This document shows positions 12,216-22,960 of a stretch of DNA of 64,000 nt, one piece after another. This DNA comes from Heterocephalus glaber. Lineage: Eukaryota > Chordata > Mammalia > Rodentia > Bathyergidae. The translations under genes and the position numbers were made by a program. The stretch covers positions 13,903,671 through 13,967,670 of the forward strand of contig NW_004624782.1 in assembly GCF_000247695.1 (NCBI RefSeq). Reading direction: 5' to 3'. Each line of letters opens with the position of its first letter. Within the stretch, counting starts at the first letter, position 1. The notes under the pieces were generated by a model. That model did no database searches. It was not told where the DNA came from and saw only the letters and a program-made list of their open reading frames with translations.

Positions 12216-12468
12216 TGTCTTTTGTACCTGCCACTTTCAGCCCTTCCCGGTCCCCGCCTTATCATACCTTCAGTCTTCATTATTTCCCCCCAACCAGTCT
12301 TTCCAGTTCTACTGTCACCGGCTTTCAACTTCATTGCCAGAAACCTATGCTATTGTTGCAAACTGCAATCCTGGATGCTTTTCCTTTTCATACGGCACTT
12401 CAGTACAGGAGCAGCTCCCAAGCCCCTACATCAACACTCCTATGCTCAGGGGAAAAAAAAGAAAAATT

Positions 12469-12601
12469 TATTTATTTATTCACTGATTGAGCCAGACTCA
12501 CTATACTGTAGTTCGCAGCGATCCTGACCTTGAACTCACAGCGATCCTTCTGCCTCAGTTTCCTGAATGCTGGGATTATTGGTGGGCACCACCTTGCCCA
12601 G
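12469..12601 (-). mobile_element. B1 SINE with internal duplication
   Basis: Two GCGATCC-containing right-half units (near 12518 and 12541) are visible before CCTCAGTTTCCTGAATGC, the layout of B1 with a duplicated internal segment. Confidence 0.65.
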
Positions 12602-12644
12602 CAAAAAAAAAATCTTTCTAGATTCCAATCAAAACTCCGCATGG

Positions 12645-12752
12645 GGTGGGGGATTTAGCTCAGTGGTTCTGCCGCATGCTTCAAAATTGCAACGTCCAGA
12701 GTTCGATGTCTGGTACCAAAAACAAAACAAAACGAAACAAAACAAAACAAAA
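12645..12752 (+). mobile_element. ID SINE
   Basis: GGGGGATTTAGCTCAGTGGTT, diverged B box (GAGTTCGATGTCTGG), and an (AAAAC)n tail. Confidence 0.88.
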
Positions 12753-13130
12753 AACTCCTCCACTTGGCATTCAGGGTTATCTGGAATCTGGCTCCGGGCC
12801 ACCTTTCTAACCTGACCTTTCTTGGTTCCATAAGTAAACGCTATAGGTGCGGCCATGCACCGAGGAGGGAGGCGAAGCCTGAGTTCGGTGTCATTTTGCA
12901 AGTGGGTCAGCAGGTGTCCAGCTCTCGCCTTTTTCCTGTCTCAGAGGACATGATTCAAAGAAACTCAATGTGGCTCACACCAGTGCGCACTGCTCAAGTG
13001 TCACCCTAGACTTTCATCCTCCTCTGGGCGGGCTCCAGAGGCCTGGCACAGTGGAAGGCATTCCCAGGCCTCTCGGGAGACTGGGCGCTGCCGCCTCCCT
13101 CCCCCCTCCCCCCCTCCCTCTTCCTCTGTC

Positions 13131-13290
13131 TTCTGTTTTGAGACGCGGTCTTCCTCAGGCTCAGCCTCCCAAGCGCTGGGCTAACAGGTGTGCACCCCAA
13201 CACGCAGGACTCTTCCTTTCACACAGTTGCCTGGCACATAGTAGGCATTCATTCATTCATTCATTCAAACTCACCCAGTACTCACTCTGC
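13131..13290. repeat. B1 fragment and L2-like tail with (CATT)n
   Basis: A truncated reverse B1 (13131-13197) is followed by GCCTGGCACATAGTAGGC and a run of ATTC units (13249-13267), as at L2 3' ends. Confidence 0.55.
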
Positions 13291-13428
13291 GTTCTTCCAG
13301 GCAACTGTAGATATGGTTGTGAACAAAACAGAAAGAAGTTAATGAATTTCTGCCTTTACAGAGGTTAAATTCTACTAAGGAAGACACACAATAAAGCAAA
13401 TAATGAGAAAAAATAAAGCAGAGGAAGG

Positions 13429-13617
13429 AAACCAGGCACAATGACCCATGCCTGTAAATTGCAGCACTTAGGGAGGCTGAGGCAGGAGGATCTCAAGTTC
13501 TGGTCCTGCCTGGGTAATTTAGCAAGACCCTGTCTCAAAAATAAAATTAAATTTAAAAAGGACAGGGAATGTAGCTCCGCAGCAGAGTGCCCCGGTTCAA
13601 CCCCAAGTGCCCCCAGG
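13429..13617 (+). mobile_element. B1-dID composite SINE
   Basis: B1 with CCTGTCTCAAAAATAAAATT, then GGGAATGTAGCTCCGCAG and GGTTCAACCCCAAG. Confidence 0.75.
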
Positions 13618-13845
13618 AGAATGGGGAAGGAGATGGAAAGTATGGGATCAGAGGTGATGCTGAGCTGTTGGATAGGCTGGCCAGGGAGATGCCTCTGAGA
13701 AGTCTAACTTTCAGTAAAGATGTGAAGCAGATGTTTAATGTCTGGAGCAAACTGTTAAAATAATGCTCCCTCCAGGAACTCCTCAGAAAGAGAACAACTG
13801 TGAAGAAAGCTACTCAAACACTATGTGCCATCTTTTTTTCTTATT

Positions 13846-13934
13846 TTTTTTCTCTTTTTAGTACTGGGGATCAAACTCGGGACCTTGCACTTGCACAGCA
13901 GGCAGTGAAACCACTGAGCTAAATCCCCGGCTCT
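13846..13934 (-). mobile_element. ID SINE
   Basis: AGTACTGGGGATCAAACTC and CCACTGAGCTAAATCCCC, reverse; abuts a B1. Confidence 0.9.
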
Positions 13935-13938
13935 TCTT

Positions 13939-14054
13939 ATTTTTTGAGCAAAGGGTCTTGGTATGTAGTCCAGCCTGTCTTTGAACTCATGGCAATCCTC
14001 CTGCCTCAGCCTCCTGAGTGCTGGGATTACAGGCATGAGCCACCATCCCTGGCA
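13939..14054 (-). mobile_element. B1 SINE
   Basis: CCTCAGCCTCCTGAGTGCTG through GCCACCATCCCTGGC; it lies between two reverse IDs. Confidence 0.85.
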
Positions 14055-14061
14055 GGATGTC

Positions 14062-14144
14062 TTTTTTTTTGGTACCGGGGATCGAACTCGGGACCTTGCA
14101 CTTGCAAGGCAGGTGCTGAAACCACTGAGCTAAATCCCCGGCCC
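14062..14144 (-). mobile_element. ID SINE
   Basis: Near-consensus copy (GGTACCGGGGATCGAACTC; AGCTAAATCCCCGGCCC). Confidence 0.95.
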
Positions 14145-14221
14145 ATGGATATCTCTTTTGATATAACAGTTTATTGAGATATAATTCATACCATATACTC
14201 CCCCTACTTAAGGTATATGTT

Positions 14222-14319
14222 TGTTTGTTTGTTTTTGGTTTTTGGTACTGGGGATCAAACTCCGGATCTTGCACTGCTTGAGAGGCAGGCGGTGGCAACA
14301 CTGAGCTAAATCCCTGCCC
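14222..14319 (-). mobile_element. ID SINE with clear target-site duplication
   Basis: The copy is flanked by TACTTAAGGTATATG before (about 14207-14221) and after (about 14320-14334). Confidence 0.93.
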
Positions 14320-14790
14320 TACTTAAGGTATATGATTCAGTGAATTTTTTAGTATATTCATAGTTGTACAACCATCACCACAATGAATTTTAGGAAATTT
14401 CATCAGCCCAAATGAAGGTTTTGTCTATTAGCTATCACTTCTTTCCCCTCCAGCCCCGCCTGGCCCCAGGGCACCCCTCATCAGTTGTTTCTGGCCTCTG
14501 TCTCCAGTGCTCTCTGGGCGGGGCCTGGTGTGAGCGTGTGCAGCTGGAGCTCCAGATTTGCCCTCCCCGTTCCACTTTGGGAGGTGGGCGAGTGACGGCT
14601 GAGAAGCCTGTGAGGGTGGGCTGGGACTTCAGAAGGCGAGGAACTTCTGGAAGGGATGTGGGTGACAGAAAGGGAAAGCAGAAAAGGGAGATAACTTGAT
14701 TCTGTTTGTCTATTGCTCTTTTTGCTTTGCCAGTCACCCTAAAGGTCAGCAGGCTAGAAACCCTAAGTGAAGTGGGAAGTCCTGCAAACT
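14320..14790. other. no gene or recognised repeat
   Basis: Starts with an AT-rich part (ACAACCATCACCACAATG, possibly an old LINE remnant), then mixed unique-looking DNA. Confidence 0.35.
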
Positions 14791-14802
14791 TAGTTGTTAT
14801 TT

Positions 14803-14891
14803 ATTTATTTGGTTTTGGTACCGGGGATTGAACTTGGAACCTTGCACTTTTGAGGCAGGTGGCGGAACCACTGCTCTACATCCCTGGCCCC
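14803..14891 (-). mobile_element. ID SINE with target-site duplication
   Basis: Flanked by CTTAGTTGTTATTTAT on both sides. The A box has CTGCTCTACATCC in place of the usual GAGCTAAATCC. Confidence 0.9.
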
Positions 14892-15048
14892 TTAGTTGTT
14901 ATTTATATGGTTAATTTTCTTTCTCCGTTTTTACATATTTATGCTTCCTATTTGCTAACATTATATAAAGGAACTGATCATGAAACCAAAAAAGTTGGGC
15001 TCTTCCTTCTATCATGGCTTAGCTGTTCTCAAATTGTCCTCTTCTGCG

Positions 15049-15205
15049 GGGTGTGGGGGCTGCACGGCTGTAATCACAGCACTTTGGGAGGCTGACAGGA
15101 AAATCGCAGGTTCGAGTCCACTCAGGCAACGTGGCACTTTCGTGAACCCCTGTCTCAAAATAAATAATAAGAAAGGCCTGGGATCCCGCTGAGTGCAGCG
15201 GCCCC
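15049..15205 (+). mobile_element. B1-derived SINE, diverged
   Basis: GGCTGTAATCACAGCACTTTG and CCCTGTCTCAAAATAAATAA. A short remnant follows that may be the start of an ID partner. Confidence 0.6.
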
Positions 15206-15587
15206 GGGCCCCATCTCCAGGGCTGCGGAGAGAGACATTGAGGGCAGGCGGGGTAGTAGGTGCCCGCTGTCCTGCCCAGTGGCGCTTCCTGAGCTGCCCG
15301 AGGCCTCAGGCTGCCGGTGCCGATTTCTTGTTTAGGTGCCGTCCTAACTTTTCCCTCCATCCCAGAGCTTCTGAGTGCAGAAAGGGCGGGTGGCTCAGTG
15401 GCGAGCGGACACTGCTAACCATGGAACAGCCGGCCAAACATTATGAAACTTTCCTACCGAGAGGGAGCTAGGAAGGGGCCTTGGAGGACCCTGGTCCAGT
15501 CCCTTCACAGGAGGGAGGACCGCAGAGCCCGGTGAACAGCCCGAGCCCATCCAGCCTGAGAGCCCAGCCAGAGTCCAGCCCCGCCCC
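15206..15587. other. no gene or recognised repeat
   Basis: Moderately GC-rich unique-looking sequence between SINEs; nothing else supportable. Confidence 0.35.
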
Positions 15588-15670
15588 CCGTTGTTTTGTT
15601 TTGTTTTGTTTTGTTCAGTACTGGGGATTGAAACCAGGCCCTTCGCACAGAGCTACATCCTAGCCCCTTT

Positions 15671-15727
<57 letters not shown>

Positions 15728-15850
15728 TATATTTCCTTTTTGAGACAGGGTTGAGTAAAGTCACTAAATTGCTCAGGCTGGCTTGAATGTGCGATCCTCT
15801 TGTCTCAGCCTCCAGGAGTGCTGGGATTACAGGTGTCCGCCACCATGGCG
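15588..15850 (-). mobile_element. B1-dID composite SINE expanded by an (AT)n microsatellite
   Basis: ID-like part (AGTACTGGGGATTGAAACC) and B1 part (TTTTTGAGACAGGGTTGAG) are separated by A15 and (AT)n at 15671-15732, an expansion of the internal A-rich linker. A (TTTTG)n run marks the 3' tail at 15593-15616. Confidence 0.8.
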
Positions 15851-15859
15851 GGCTCTGAT

Positions 15860-16215
15860 CCCTGCCTTACAGCCGGTTATACGAGGGGCCGGGCTCTTCA
15901 GTTTGCGGGACCTGGATCCGACTCTCCGAACCGCCCGGGACCGCCCCGAGCGCCGGCCTGGGCGGGGGCGTGGCCTCACGAAAGCGAGCCAATCCCGGGC
16001 CACAACGCTGGGGGCGGGGCGCTGCCGCTCCACCCCCTTCCCCGCTCGGGGTGACCGGGGTGACCCGGGTGACCGTCGCCGCTCTCCGAGGTCCGCGGGG
16101 GTTGTACCGGTTAGTGGGACGGGGCTTGGCCCACAGTGGTTTCCATTCAGAGCGGCTGCCGCGTGGAGCCTGGCGCGGGGTTCGGGCTCTCAGCCCCGTC
16201 GCCGGGAGGGCGGCA
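15860..16215. promoter_or_regulatory. orphan CpG island B with CCAAT and GC boxes
   Basis: Dense CpG DNA carrying GGGGGCGTGGC (about 15964), a CCAAT box at 15989-15993 (AGCCAATCCCG), a GC box GGGGGCGGGGC at 16010-16020, and three GGTGACC heptamers at about 16049-16074. The element order looks like a TATA-less promoter pointing right, but no coding exon is recognisable downstream. Confidence 0.55.
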
Positions 16216-16363
16216 TCTCCTGAGCGCTTGCCTCAGAGGGCCAAGCAGTATCCTGAGGTCTGGGGCTCAAAGAACAGAACAGATTGCATTGTCTTCTTGG
16301 AGCTTCCAGAAGTGATTACAAGGCTTTGGGGTGGGAAAGTAAAGCAGTTACACTGTTAAGGAA

Positions 16364-16532
16364 GCCAAGCCCGAGGCCTTGTAATCCCGCTGCTCTGGGT
16401 GCTGAGATGGGAGGGTCACAAATTCAAGCCTAGTCTAACAACTAACAAGTTAGTGAAACCCTGTCTAAAGGGGAGAAAAGGGCTTGGGATGTAGCTCAGT
16501 TCGAAGGCACCGGGTTCAATCCCCAGTACGTC
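16364..16532 (+). mobile_element. B1-dID composite SINE
   Basis: CCTTGTAATCCCGCTGCTC ... CCCTGTCTAAAGGGG, then GGGATGTAGCTCAG and GGGTTCAATCCCCAGTACG. Confidence 0.75.
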
Positions 16533-16755
16533 AGTTGAGGGGGGCAAGTCAGACAGACACTAGGGGGAAAGTGAGATCTGAACAAAGGATTGAAGGAGGC
16601 TCGGAGAGGAGCATTCCAGGCAGAGGAAACAGCTGACATTAACAGCGGGATGAGTGTTGTGGTTACCGCACGGACATGGGAGAAAGGGTGCAGATCTTGC
16701 AAGGTCTGGTATGCATTTTACTCAGAAATGGGGAGCCAGGAAAGAAAATGACAGA

Positions 16756-16918
16756 GCTGCTGGGCGTGGTGGCGCACCCCTGTTATCCCAACACTTGGGA
16801 GGCTGAGGCAGGAGGATCGCTGAGAGTTTGAGGCCAGTCTGGGCTACATAGTGAGTTCAAGGTCAATCTGAACTACACAGAGAGACCCTGTCTCAAAATA
16901 TGAAGAAAAAAAAAGAAA
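16756..16918 (+). mobile_element. B1 SINE with internal duplication
   Basis: GCTGGGCGTGGTGGCGCAC start, then GGGCTACATAGTGAGTTCAA and a second CTACACAGAGAGACCCTG unit. The right half is duplicated as in mouse-type B1. AAAATGACAGA flanks the element on both sides. Confidence 0.88.
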
Positions 16919-17179
16919 ATGACAGAACAGTGATTGGTAGCAAAATTCAACCACTGTGAGATCCAGAATCCAGACATAACAACTTGTTGAAGAAAAAAAG
17001 AGAACATCACCAAGAATTGGGAAGGAACTGACAGAAAAACTTAGAAGCCACACAGAACTTGGAAAGATGGCCCAGAACACAGAAAAAGGAAACAACTTAT
17101 GCTCTCCCTGGCTCTTGTAGCCTGAAGGCGGTGGTGGTGGGGGACTGGACTGCACAGAGCCAAGGTGAGTGAGCAGGGC

Positions 17180-17619
17180 TGGGGAATCCCAGGAGAAATG
17201 TCAGCAGAGTCCTTGTGAACTGCAAAAATTTAGGCTAATCTAAGATTAATTGGAATAAGAGAAAATCAGAAGACAGCACCAAGGGCGTACAAATCCTGGT
17301 TACAGAAATAATAGCAGAAAACTTTCCAAATATTTAGAAAGAATTGAACACTCAGATAAGTGAGGCATACAGAACCCCAAATAACCAAAGTCAAAAGAGA
17401 ACCTTTCCACATCACATCATAGTCAAAATCCCGCAAGTCCAGCACAGGGACAGAATCTTAAAAGATGTTAGAGAAAAGCAGTGAATCAGGTGTAAAGGTA
17501 AGCCCGTCAGAATTACAGTAAACTTCTCAACACAAATCTCCAAGACCAAGAAAGCTCAGAGTAAAGTTTTTAAGCCCTAAAAGATAACAACTTCCAACCA
17601 GACTGCAAAACTTTCTCTT
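17180..17619 (+). repeat. old L1/HAL1 ORF1-region remnant
   Basis: GCAGAAAACTTTCCAAATAT and AATATTTAGAAAGAATTGAAC match the L1 ORF1 3' area. Frames are broken by stops. It leads into the L1 ORF2 fragment after an ID insertion. Confidence 0.55.
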
Positions 17620-17699
17620 TTTTTGGTACCGGGGGTTGAACTTGGGACCTTGCGCTTGCAAGGCAGGTGGTGGAACCACTGAGCTAAATCCCCGGCTCC
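17620..17699 (-). mobile_element. ID SINE inserted in L1
   Basis: GGTACCGGGGGTTGAACTTG; AGCTAAATCCCCGGCTCC. The flanking CTTTCT words look like a short target-site duplication. Confidence 0.92.
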
Positions 17700-17996
17700 T
17701 TTCTTTCAAAACTGATGGAGAAATACAGTATTTCCATGACAAAGAGCACCTCAATAAGTTCATGAGCACCAAAGCAGCATTACAAAAATTCTCAAGGACA
17801 TCCTAGAAAAAGACAACGAAGCCAGCAATGGCAAAAAGAGTCAACACACAAAAATCAATAGTGTTCCTGAACACCAATAATAAACTCATTGAGAAAGAAA
17901 TTAGTGAAACAATACCTTTCACAATAGCACCAAAAAGTAAATACCTAGGAATTAACCTAATCAAGCAAGTGAAAAATCTCTACAGTGAAAACTCCA

Positions 17997-18077
17997 GGGC
18001 CGGGGATTTAGCTCAGTGGTTCCGGCACCTGCCTTGCAAGCACAAGGTCCCAAGTTCGATCCCTGGTACCAAAAAAA
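17997..18077 (+). mobile_element. ID SINE inserted in L1
   Basis: Near-consensus copy; GTGAAAACT-like text occurs on both sides. Confidence 0.95.
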
Positions 18078-18918
18078 CCCAACAAAAACAATGAAAACTA
18101 CAGTACTTTGAAAAAAAAGATACCAGAAAATGGAAAAATATCTCCTGTTCCTGGATAGGCAGAACCAATATAGTAAAAATGGCCAACTTCCACAACTGTT
18201 ATACAGATTTAACACAATCCCAATCAAAATACCAATAGCATTCCTCACAGAACTAGAGAAACAGTCCTAAAACCCATATGGAACCAGAAGAGACCTAGAA
18301 TAGCAAAAGCAATTCTGAGCAAGAAGAGCAAGGCAGGGGGCATCTCAATCCCCAACTTGAAAGTATACTACAAAGCTACCATGATAAAAACGGCATGGTT
18401 CAGGGGGGAAGACCTGAGGATCAGTTTAACAGACTAGAGGATGCAGAAATGACTCCAGGCACACTCAGCCACCTTATCTTTGACAAAAGGGGCCAAATAT
18501 TTTCACTGGAGGAAAGGCAGCCCCTTTAATAAATGGTGCTGAGAAAACTGGCTTTCCACATGCCGAAGACTGAGTCTCAGCCCACATCTCTCACCATGCA
18601 CTAAACTAAAGTTGAAATGGATCAAAGATCTAAAATATTAAAACAGCAACAATCTGTTGGAAGAGAGAATAGGTAAAACTTTTGAAGACACAGGTGTATG
18701 TAAAGACAAGGACTTTCTGAACAGAACCCCAGTTGCATAAGGGATAAAACCAAGAATCAACAAATGGGATTGGATCAAATTAAAAAGCTTCTGGACAGTA
18801 AAGGAAATAACCAACGGAGTGAAGAGACAGCCCACAGAATGGGAAAAAATGTTTGCCAGATATTCCTCAGAGGACTAATATATAAAATACACACAGAATT
18901 CAAAAGAATTAGACTCCC

Positions 18919-19005
18919 GGGCCGGGGATTTAGCTCAGTGGAACCGTGCCTGCCTCACAAGCACAAGGTCCTGAGTTCAATCCCCGGTACCAAAAAAAAA
19001 AAAAA
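18919..19005 (+). mobile_element. ID SINE inserted in L1
   Basis: Flanked by AAAGAATTAGACTCC and AAAGAATTATACTCC. The variant A-box neighbour is CAGTGGAACCGTGCC. Confidence 0.95.
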
Positions 19006-19567
19006 GAATTATACTCCCCCAAATAAAAGACCCAATCAAAAATGGGCAACTAAAATGAGCAGAAGAAATACAAGATGGCCAATAAATATATGAAAAAATG
19101 TTCAACATTTCTGCCATTAAAACAACAAATTAAACAACACTAAATTAATTAAAATAAAAACACTGAGATTCCCCATCATACTTCAGAAAGAATGGCCATC
19201 AGCAAGAAATCAGATAACAACAACAACAAAAGAAATCAGATAACAACAAATGCTGGTGAGGCTGTAGGTGGGGAAAGGAACCCTTCTTCATTCCTGGTGA
19301 GAATGTAAACTAGTACAACCATTATGAAATCAGTATGGAGATTTCTCAAAAAGCTAAAACTGGAAATTCCATTCGACTTAGCTCTCTGTGAATGGTCTCA
19401 ATTCTCCAATCAGATACCTTCCTAGGTGTCTTCCCAAAAGAGATAAAGTAATCATATTATAGAGACACATGAATACCCATGTTTATAGCAGCACAATTTA
19501 TGATAATTAAATCTTGGAAGCAGATTATATATCCATCAACAGATGAGTGGATAAAGAAAATGTGGTT

Positions 19568-19650
19568 GGGCCAGGGATTTAGCTCAGTGGTTCTGCCACC
19601 TGCCTCGCAAGTGGGAGGTCCTGAGTTCGATCCCTGGTACCAAAAAAAAA
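19568..19650 (+). mobile_element. ID SINE inserted in L1
   Basis: Flanked by AAGAAAATGT repeats; GCAAGTGGGAGGTCC replaces the usual GCAAGTGCAAGGTCC. Confidence 0.95.
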
Positions 19651-19755
19651 GAAAATGTATTTATACACAATGGAGTACTATTCTGCCATAAAGAAGAATA
19701 AACTTGAGTCATTTGCAGGAAAATGGCTCCATCTTGAGGCTATAATGTTAAGTGA

Positions 19756-19840
19756 GGGCTGGGGATTTAGCTCAGTGGTTTCGCCACCTGCTGCATAAGC
19801 GGAAGGACCCAAGTTCGATCCTTGGTACCAAAAAAAAAAA
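19756..19840 (+). mobile_element. ID SINE inserted in L1
   Basis: An exact 11-bp target-site duplication ATGTTAAGTGA lies at 19745-19755 and 19841-19851, showing a recent, precise insertion. Confidence 0.97.
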
Positions 19841-19926
19841 ATGTTAAGTGAAATAAATCAACACACAAGCTTAAATATCATATGGTTTGTCTTATATGAG
19901 AAACCCAAAATATAAGTAAAGAGCAA

Positions 19927-20045
19927 ACCAGGTGTGGTAGTGCATGTCTGTAATCCTAGAATTTGAGAGGCTGAGGCAGGAGAATTGCTGTGATTTTGAG
20001 GCCAGCCTGTACCACAAAGTGGGACCCTGTCTCAAAGAACCAGAA
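19927..20045 (+). mobile_element. B1 SINE inserted in L1 3' UTR
   Basis: CCAGGTGTGGTAGTGCATG to GGGACCCTGTCTCAAAG; AGAGCAAA text on both sides is consistent with a duplication. Confidence 0.8.
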
Positions 20046-20339
20046 CCCAAAAATAAATAAATAAATAGAGAGCAAAATAAAAGATAATTAATAGGAAAAA
20101 AAAGAGGGAGGGAGGTGGGAGGGATGGTAGGGGGAAATGCAGCCAGGAGAGAAGGGACTGGGATGTAAAAGAATTAGGATGTGTTGTGTACAGATATCAA
20201 CTCATCACATTCCATTGAATGTAGTCATCACATACTGCAAATCTGTACTAGTGAAAAAATGAAGAAAAAACTGGGAGCCACTGCAGGATTTTGAGCAGAA
20301 AGGTGTCGCCATCTGACTTATGTTCTAAAATGATTATTC

Positions 20340-20440
20340 TGGCTGGGATGTAGCGCAGTGGCTGGGCTCTTGCCTCACATGATGAGCCCGTGGGTTTGAC
20401 CCCAGTACTGAAATAAAATAAAATAAGTAAAATAAATGAT
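20340..20440 (+). mobile_element. diverged ID SINE
   Basis: GGCTGGGATGTAGCGCAGTGG and GGTTTGACCCCAGTACTG with an (AAAAT)n tail. Confidence 0.65.
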
Positions 20441-20679
20441 GGCTCTGTTGCCATGTTGAGAGACAGGGAACAGGGCAGATAGAGGCAGGGCCCTGCCGGC
20501 AGGGCTACTGTGGCAGCTCACCCCGTGTGCAGGTGACAAAGGCAGGCAGGCAGGCAGGGTAGCCTGTGGGTGGGGAAAGGGGGCAGATTCTGTGTGTCCT
20601 TTGAGGAAAGAGCCCATAGGACTTTCCAAAAAGTTAGAAATGGGTTAATGCACTAAAGAGGACGTAAGAGCTTCTGTGT

Positions 20680-20912
20680 CTGTGAGCTAGGTGTGACAGT
20701 GCACCTGTAACCCAGCCACGCGTGAGGCTGAGGCAGGGGATCACTCGGGCCCATGAGTTCTGGGCCAGCCTGGGCAACAGGAATTCTATCTTTGTTTTTA
20801 TTTATTTTTTTGTGGTACTGAGGATTAGACTCAGGACCTTGCACTTGCCAGGCAGACTCAGTGCGACTGAGCTACATCCCCGGCCCAGGAATTCTGTCTC
20901 AAAAAAAAAAAG
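20680..20912 (+). mobile_element. B1 SINE split by a reverse ID
   Basis: The B1 left part (20685-20785) and its tail (GTCTCAAAAAAA, 20896-20911) are separated by a reverse ID at about 20788-20886. AGGAATTCT is duplicated on both sides of the insert. Confidence 0.9.
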
Positions 20913-21118
20913 AAATCACTCTAAGATTTTTGGCCCAAGCCAAAACTGTACTTAAACTGAACGGGCAGTTTAAGTACAAAAGACTGGGGATGTAGCAGAT
21001 TTGAGGGCTCAGGAAAATCAATATTTACAAGAAGAGTCTTTAGCCAGAGAAGCACGGATGTGAACAGGGCGTATGACAGAGTTTGTTATAGTTGAAAGTC
21101 ATAAAAGTGTTCTCTCAC

Positions 21119-21235
21119 CGGGCTTGGTGGTGCACACCTGTAGTCCCAGCTCTCGAGAGGCCGAGGCAGAAGGTTCGCTTTGAGTTTGAGGCCAGCCTGG
21201 GATACACAGCGAGACCTTGTCTCAAAAACCTAAAA
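21119..21235 (+). mobile_element. B1 SINE
   Basis: CCGGGCTTGGTGGTGCACACC ... GAGACCTTGTCTCAAAAACC. The duplicated AAAGTG(T/C)TCTCTC at about 21106 and 21249 is a plausible target-site duplication. Confidence 0.88.
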
Positions 21236-21352
21236 AAAGAAAATGAAAGAAAGTGCTCTCTCTTCCTGTGAAGCTGGAGAGCTGTCACTGTGGTGCTTTA
21301 AGCAGGCACAGGGACAGATCTGAATCAGTTAGGGTATTTTTTCAATCTGAAC

Positions 21353-21500
21353 CAAGCCAGGTGTTGAGGCCAGTGCCTGTGGTTCTAGCTGCTCAGGAGG
21401 ACAAGGAGGGGGTGCTGATCCCAGAAGTTCAAGACCAGCTGGGGCAACAGAGGGAGAACCTTTCTCAAATAATAACAAAACAACAAACAAAAAACAACCC
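21353..21500 (+). mobile_element. diverged B1 SINE
   Basis: GCCAGGTGTTGAGGCCAGTG and GGGGCAACAGAGGGAGAACC with an (AAAC)-rich tail. Confidence 0.65.
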
Positions 21501-21626
21501 AAAACCAGCAAAATCAATAATCGGAACCAGTGAGGTGATCCTTCTTCCCCTAAATCTATGGCGTATTGGTTGGCAAGAGGTGGTGGGTAAGTTATGCCAT
21601 AGCTCACTGCTTTTCTGCTATTTGCT

Positions 21627-21717
21627 TTTTTTTTTTTTTTTTGGTACCAGGGATGGAACTCGGGTCCTTGTGCTTGTGCAGCAGGCGGCGAAACCACTGA
21701 GCTAAATCCCCGGCCCC
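21627..21717 (-). mobile_element. ID SINE
   Basis: GGTACCAGGGATGGAACTC with a 17-base T run; ends AAATCCCCGGCCCC. Confidence 0.95.
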
Positions 21718-21719
21718 TA

Positions 21720-22200
21720 TGCAGTATATTTTTCATCTCAAATTTTGTCATTTTTCCCTGTAGGGGTTTGATGTGGGTCTTTTTAATATCTTTCATGTCT
21801 TTACCAGACTTTTTGAACATACAGAATGTTATTGTCCTTCTCTGATAATTCTAAGATCTCTCTCAGTTCTGGGTCACTTTCAGCTGCCTGACTATTCTTA
21901 CTGTGAATCAAAGTAACCCCAGTAGTTCCTGGCTCCTGAGGCTGCCATGGTGGCCCTGGCCACAGAGTCCCAGGGCTCTTCCGAACTTCCTCTTCTGGGT
22001 GCAAAGTGCTAGAAACTCAGTACCACAGAGGGCTATTTTAGGGCTCACTCCCATCATGCAGAATCATTGTCCTACTTGTCTGATGTTCAGGGTCTTCAAA
22101 CCCTTGGTTCATCTCTCTCTCCCTATCTGTTGTCGCAGTGGGTAGATAAATCAGGTTCTAATTACTCTGTCTTGGTCAGGTGGAAATTAAGTCAACACTT
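21720..22200. other. possible old LINE remnant, otherwise unassigned
   Basis: CTTCTCTGATAATTCTAAG and CAGTTCTGGGTCACTTTC resemble an antisense old LINE segment; the identification is weak. No gene seen. Confidence 0.3.
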
Positions 22201-22222
22201 CTTAAAAAATTGCAGTAAAATA

Positions 22223-22299
22223 GTGCTGGGAATGTAGCTCAGTGGCATTTGCATAGCATATACAAGGCCATGAGTTCAATCCTCAGTACTGAAAAAAAA
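22223..22299 (+). mobile_element. old ID SINE
   Basis: GCTGGGAATGTAGCTCAGTGG and GAGTTCAATCCTCAGTACTG, flanked by TTG(C/T)AGTAAAATA on both sides. Confidence 0.85.
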
Positions 22300-22455
22300 T
22301 TGTAGTAAAATATACAGATCAAAATTTACCAACCCTTTTCAAGGGTACAATTCAATGGCATTAAATCTATGCTTTGAAACCATCATCACTATGCACTTCA
22401 AGAACGTTGTCATCGTCTCACATGGAAAGTCCATGCCCATTAAAACATAACTCCA

Positions 22456-22556
22456 GGGCCGGGCATTTAGCTCAGTGGTTCTGGCACCTGCCTCACAAGT
22501 GCAAGGTCCCGAGTTCGATCCCCAATACCAAAAAAAATAAAAAATAAAAAAAAAAA
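22456..22556 (+). mobile_element. ID SINE
   Basis: GGCATTTAGCTCAGTGGTTC with an (A)nT-type tail of about 27 bases. Confidence 0.93.
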
Positions 22557-22960
22557 GAATAGAAGAGACTCGTGGGGCTACAGCAGTCGCCCTCACTGAG
22601 CTACATGCCTCCTTTGTCCCGTTATGGCCATTTCATCCCAAGGGGGCAGAGATGAAGAAAATGAGACAGAGGTGCTAGCTGCACCCTGCTCTATTTCCAG
22701 CTACGTGGAAACGGCACTCCGGGGAGTAACGCAAACCCAAGTGACGCCACGGACGGCTGAGGAGAGAGTGCGCAGGTCTGTTTAAAGGCACGATTCCAGT
22801 TGTCTGTAGGCCCAGGTGTACTTTCTTCCTTCTTTTGATCGTTTACATATTCTGGTATCCTTTTAACCCCTCCTTTTCATATCTAAGCTAGTACTTTTGG
22901 GGTTTATGTCCCTTGCAACCAAAACAGCCCTGACTACTACAGTTCAATTCAGACTGCCTC
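22557..22960. other. mostly unassigned; possible MLT1 LTR end
   Basis: CCTTGCAACCAAAACAGCCC near 22912-22931 followed by TGACTACTAC resembles the 3' end of an MLT1 LTR. The preceding 250 bp has no clear assignment. Confidence 0.35.

Larger units (their letters stand above)
17700..20260 (+). mobile_element. L1 3' part (ORF2 C-terminal region and 3' UTR), decayed
   Basis: A plus-strand L1. AAATCAATAGTGTTCCTGAAC, TATGGAACCAGAAGAGACC, AATAAATGGTGCTGAGAAAAC and CCCATGTTTATAGCAGCAC follow in the L1 ORF2 order, with many stops. The 3' UTR has a G-rich polypurine tract (20102-20138) and an A-rich end near 20260. Four IDs and a B1 interrupt it. Confidence 0.85.

Noticed and set aside
20102..20138. 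G-rich polypurine tracts (also 26050-26190 and 44620-44670) as independent regulatory G4 elements
   Set aside because: They occupy the same position in three L1 3' UTRs and are an ordinary L1 feature.
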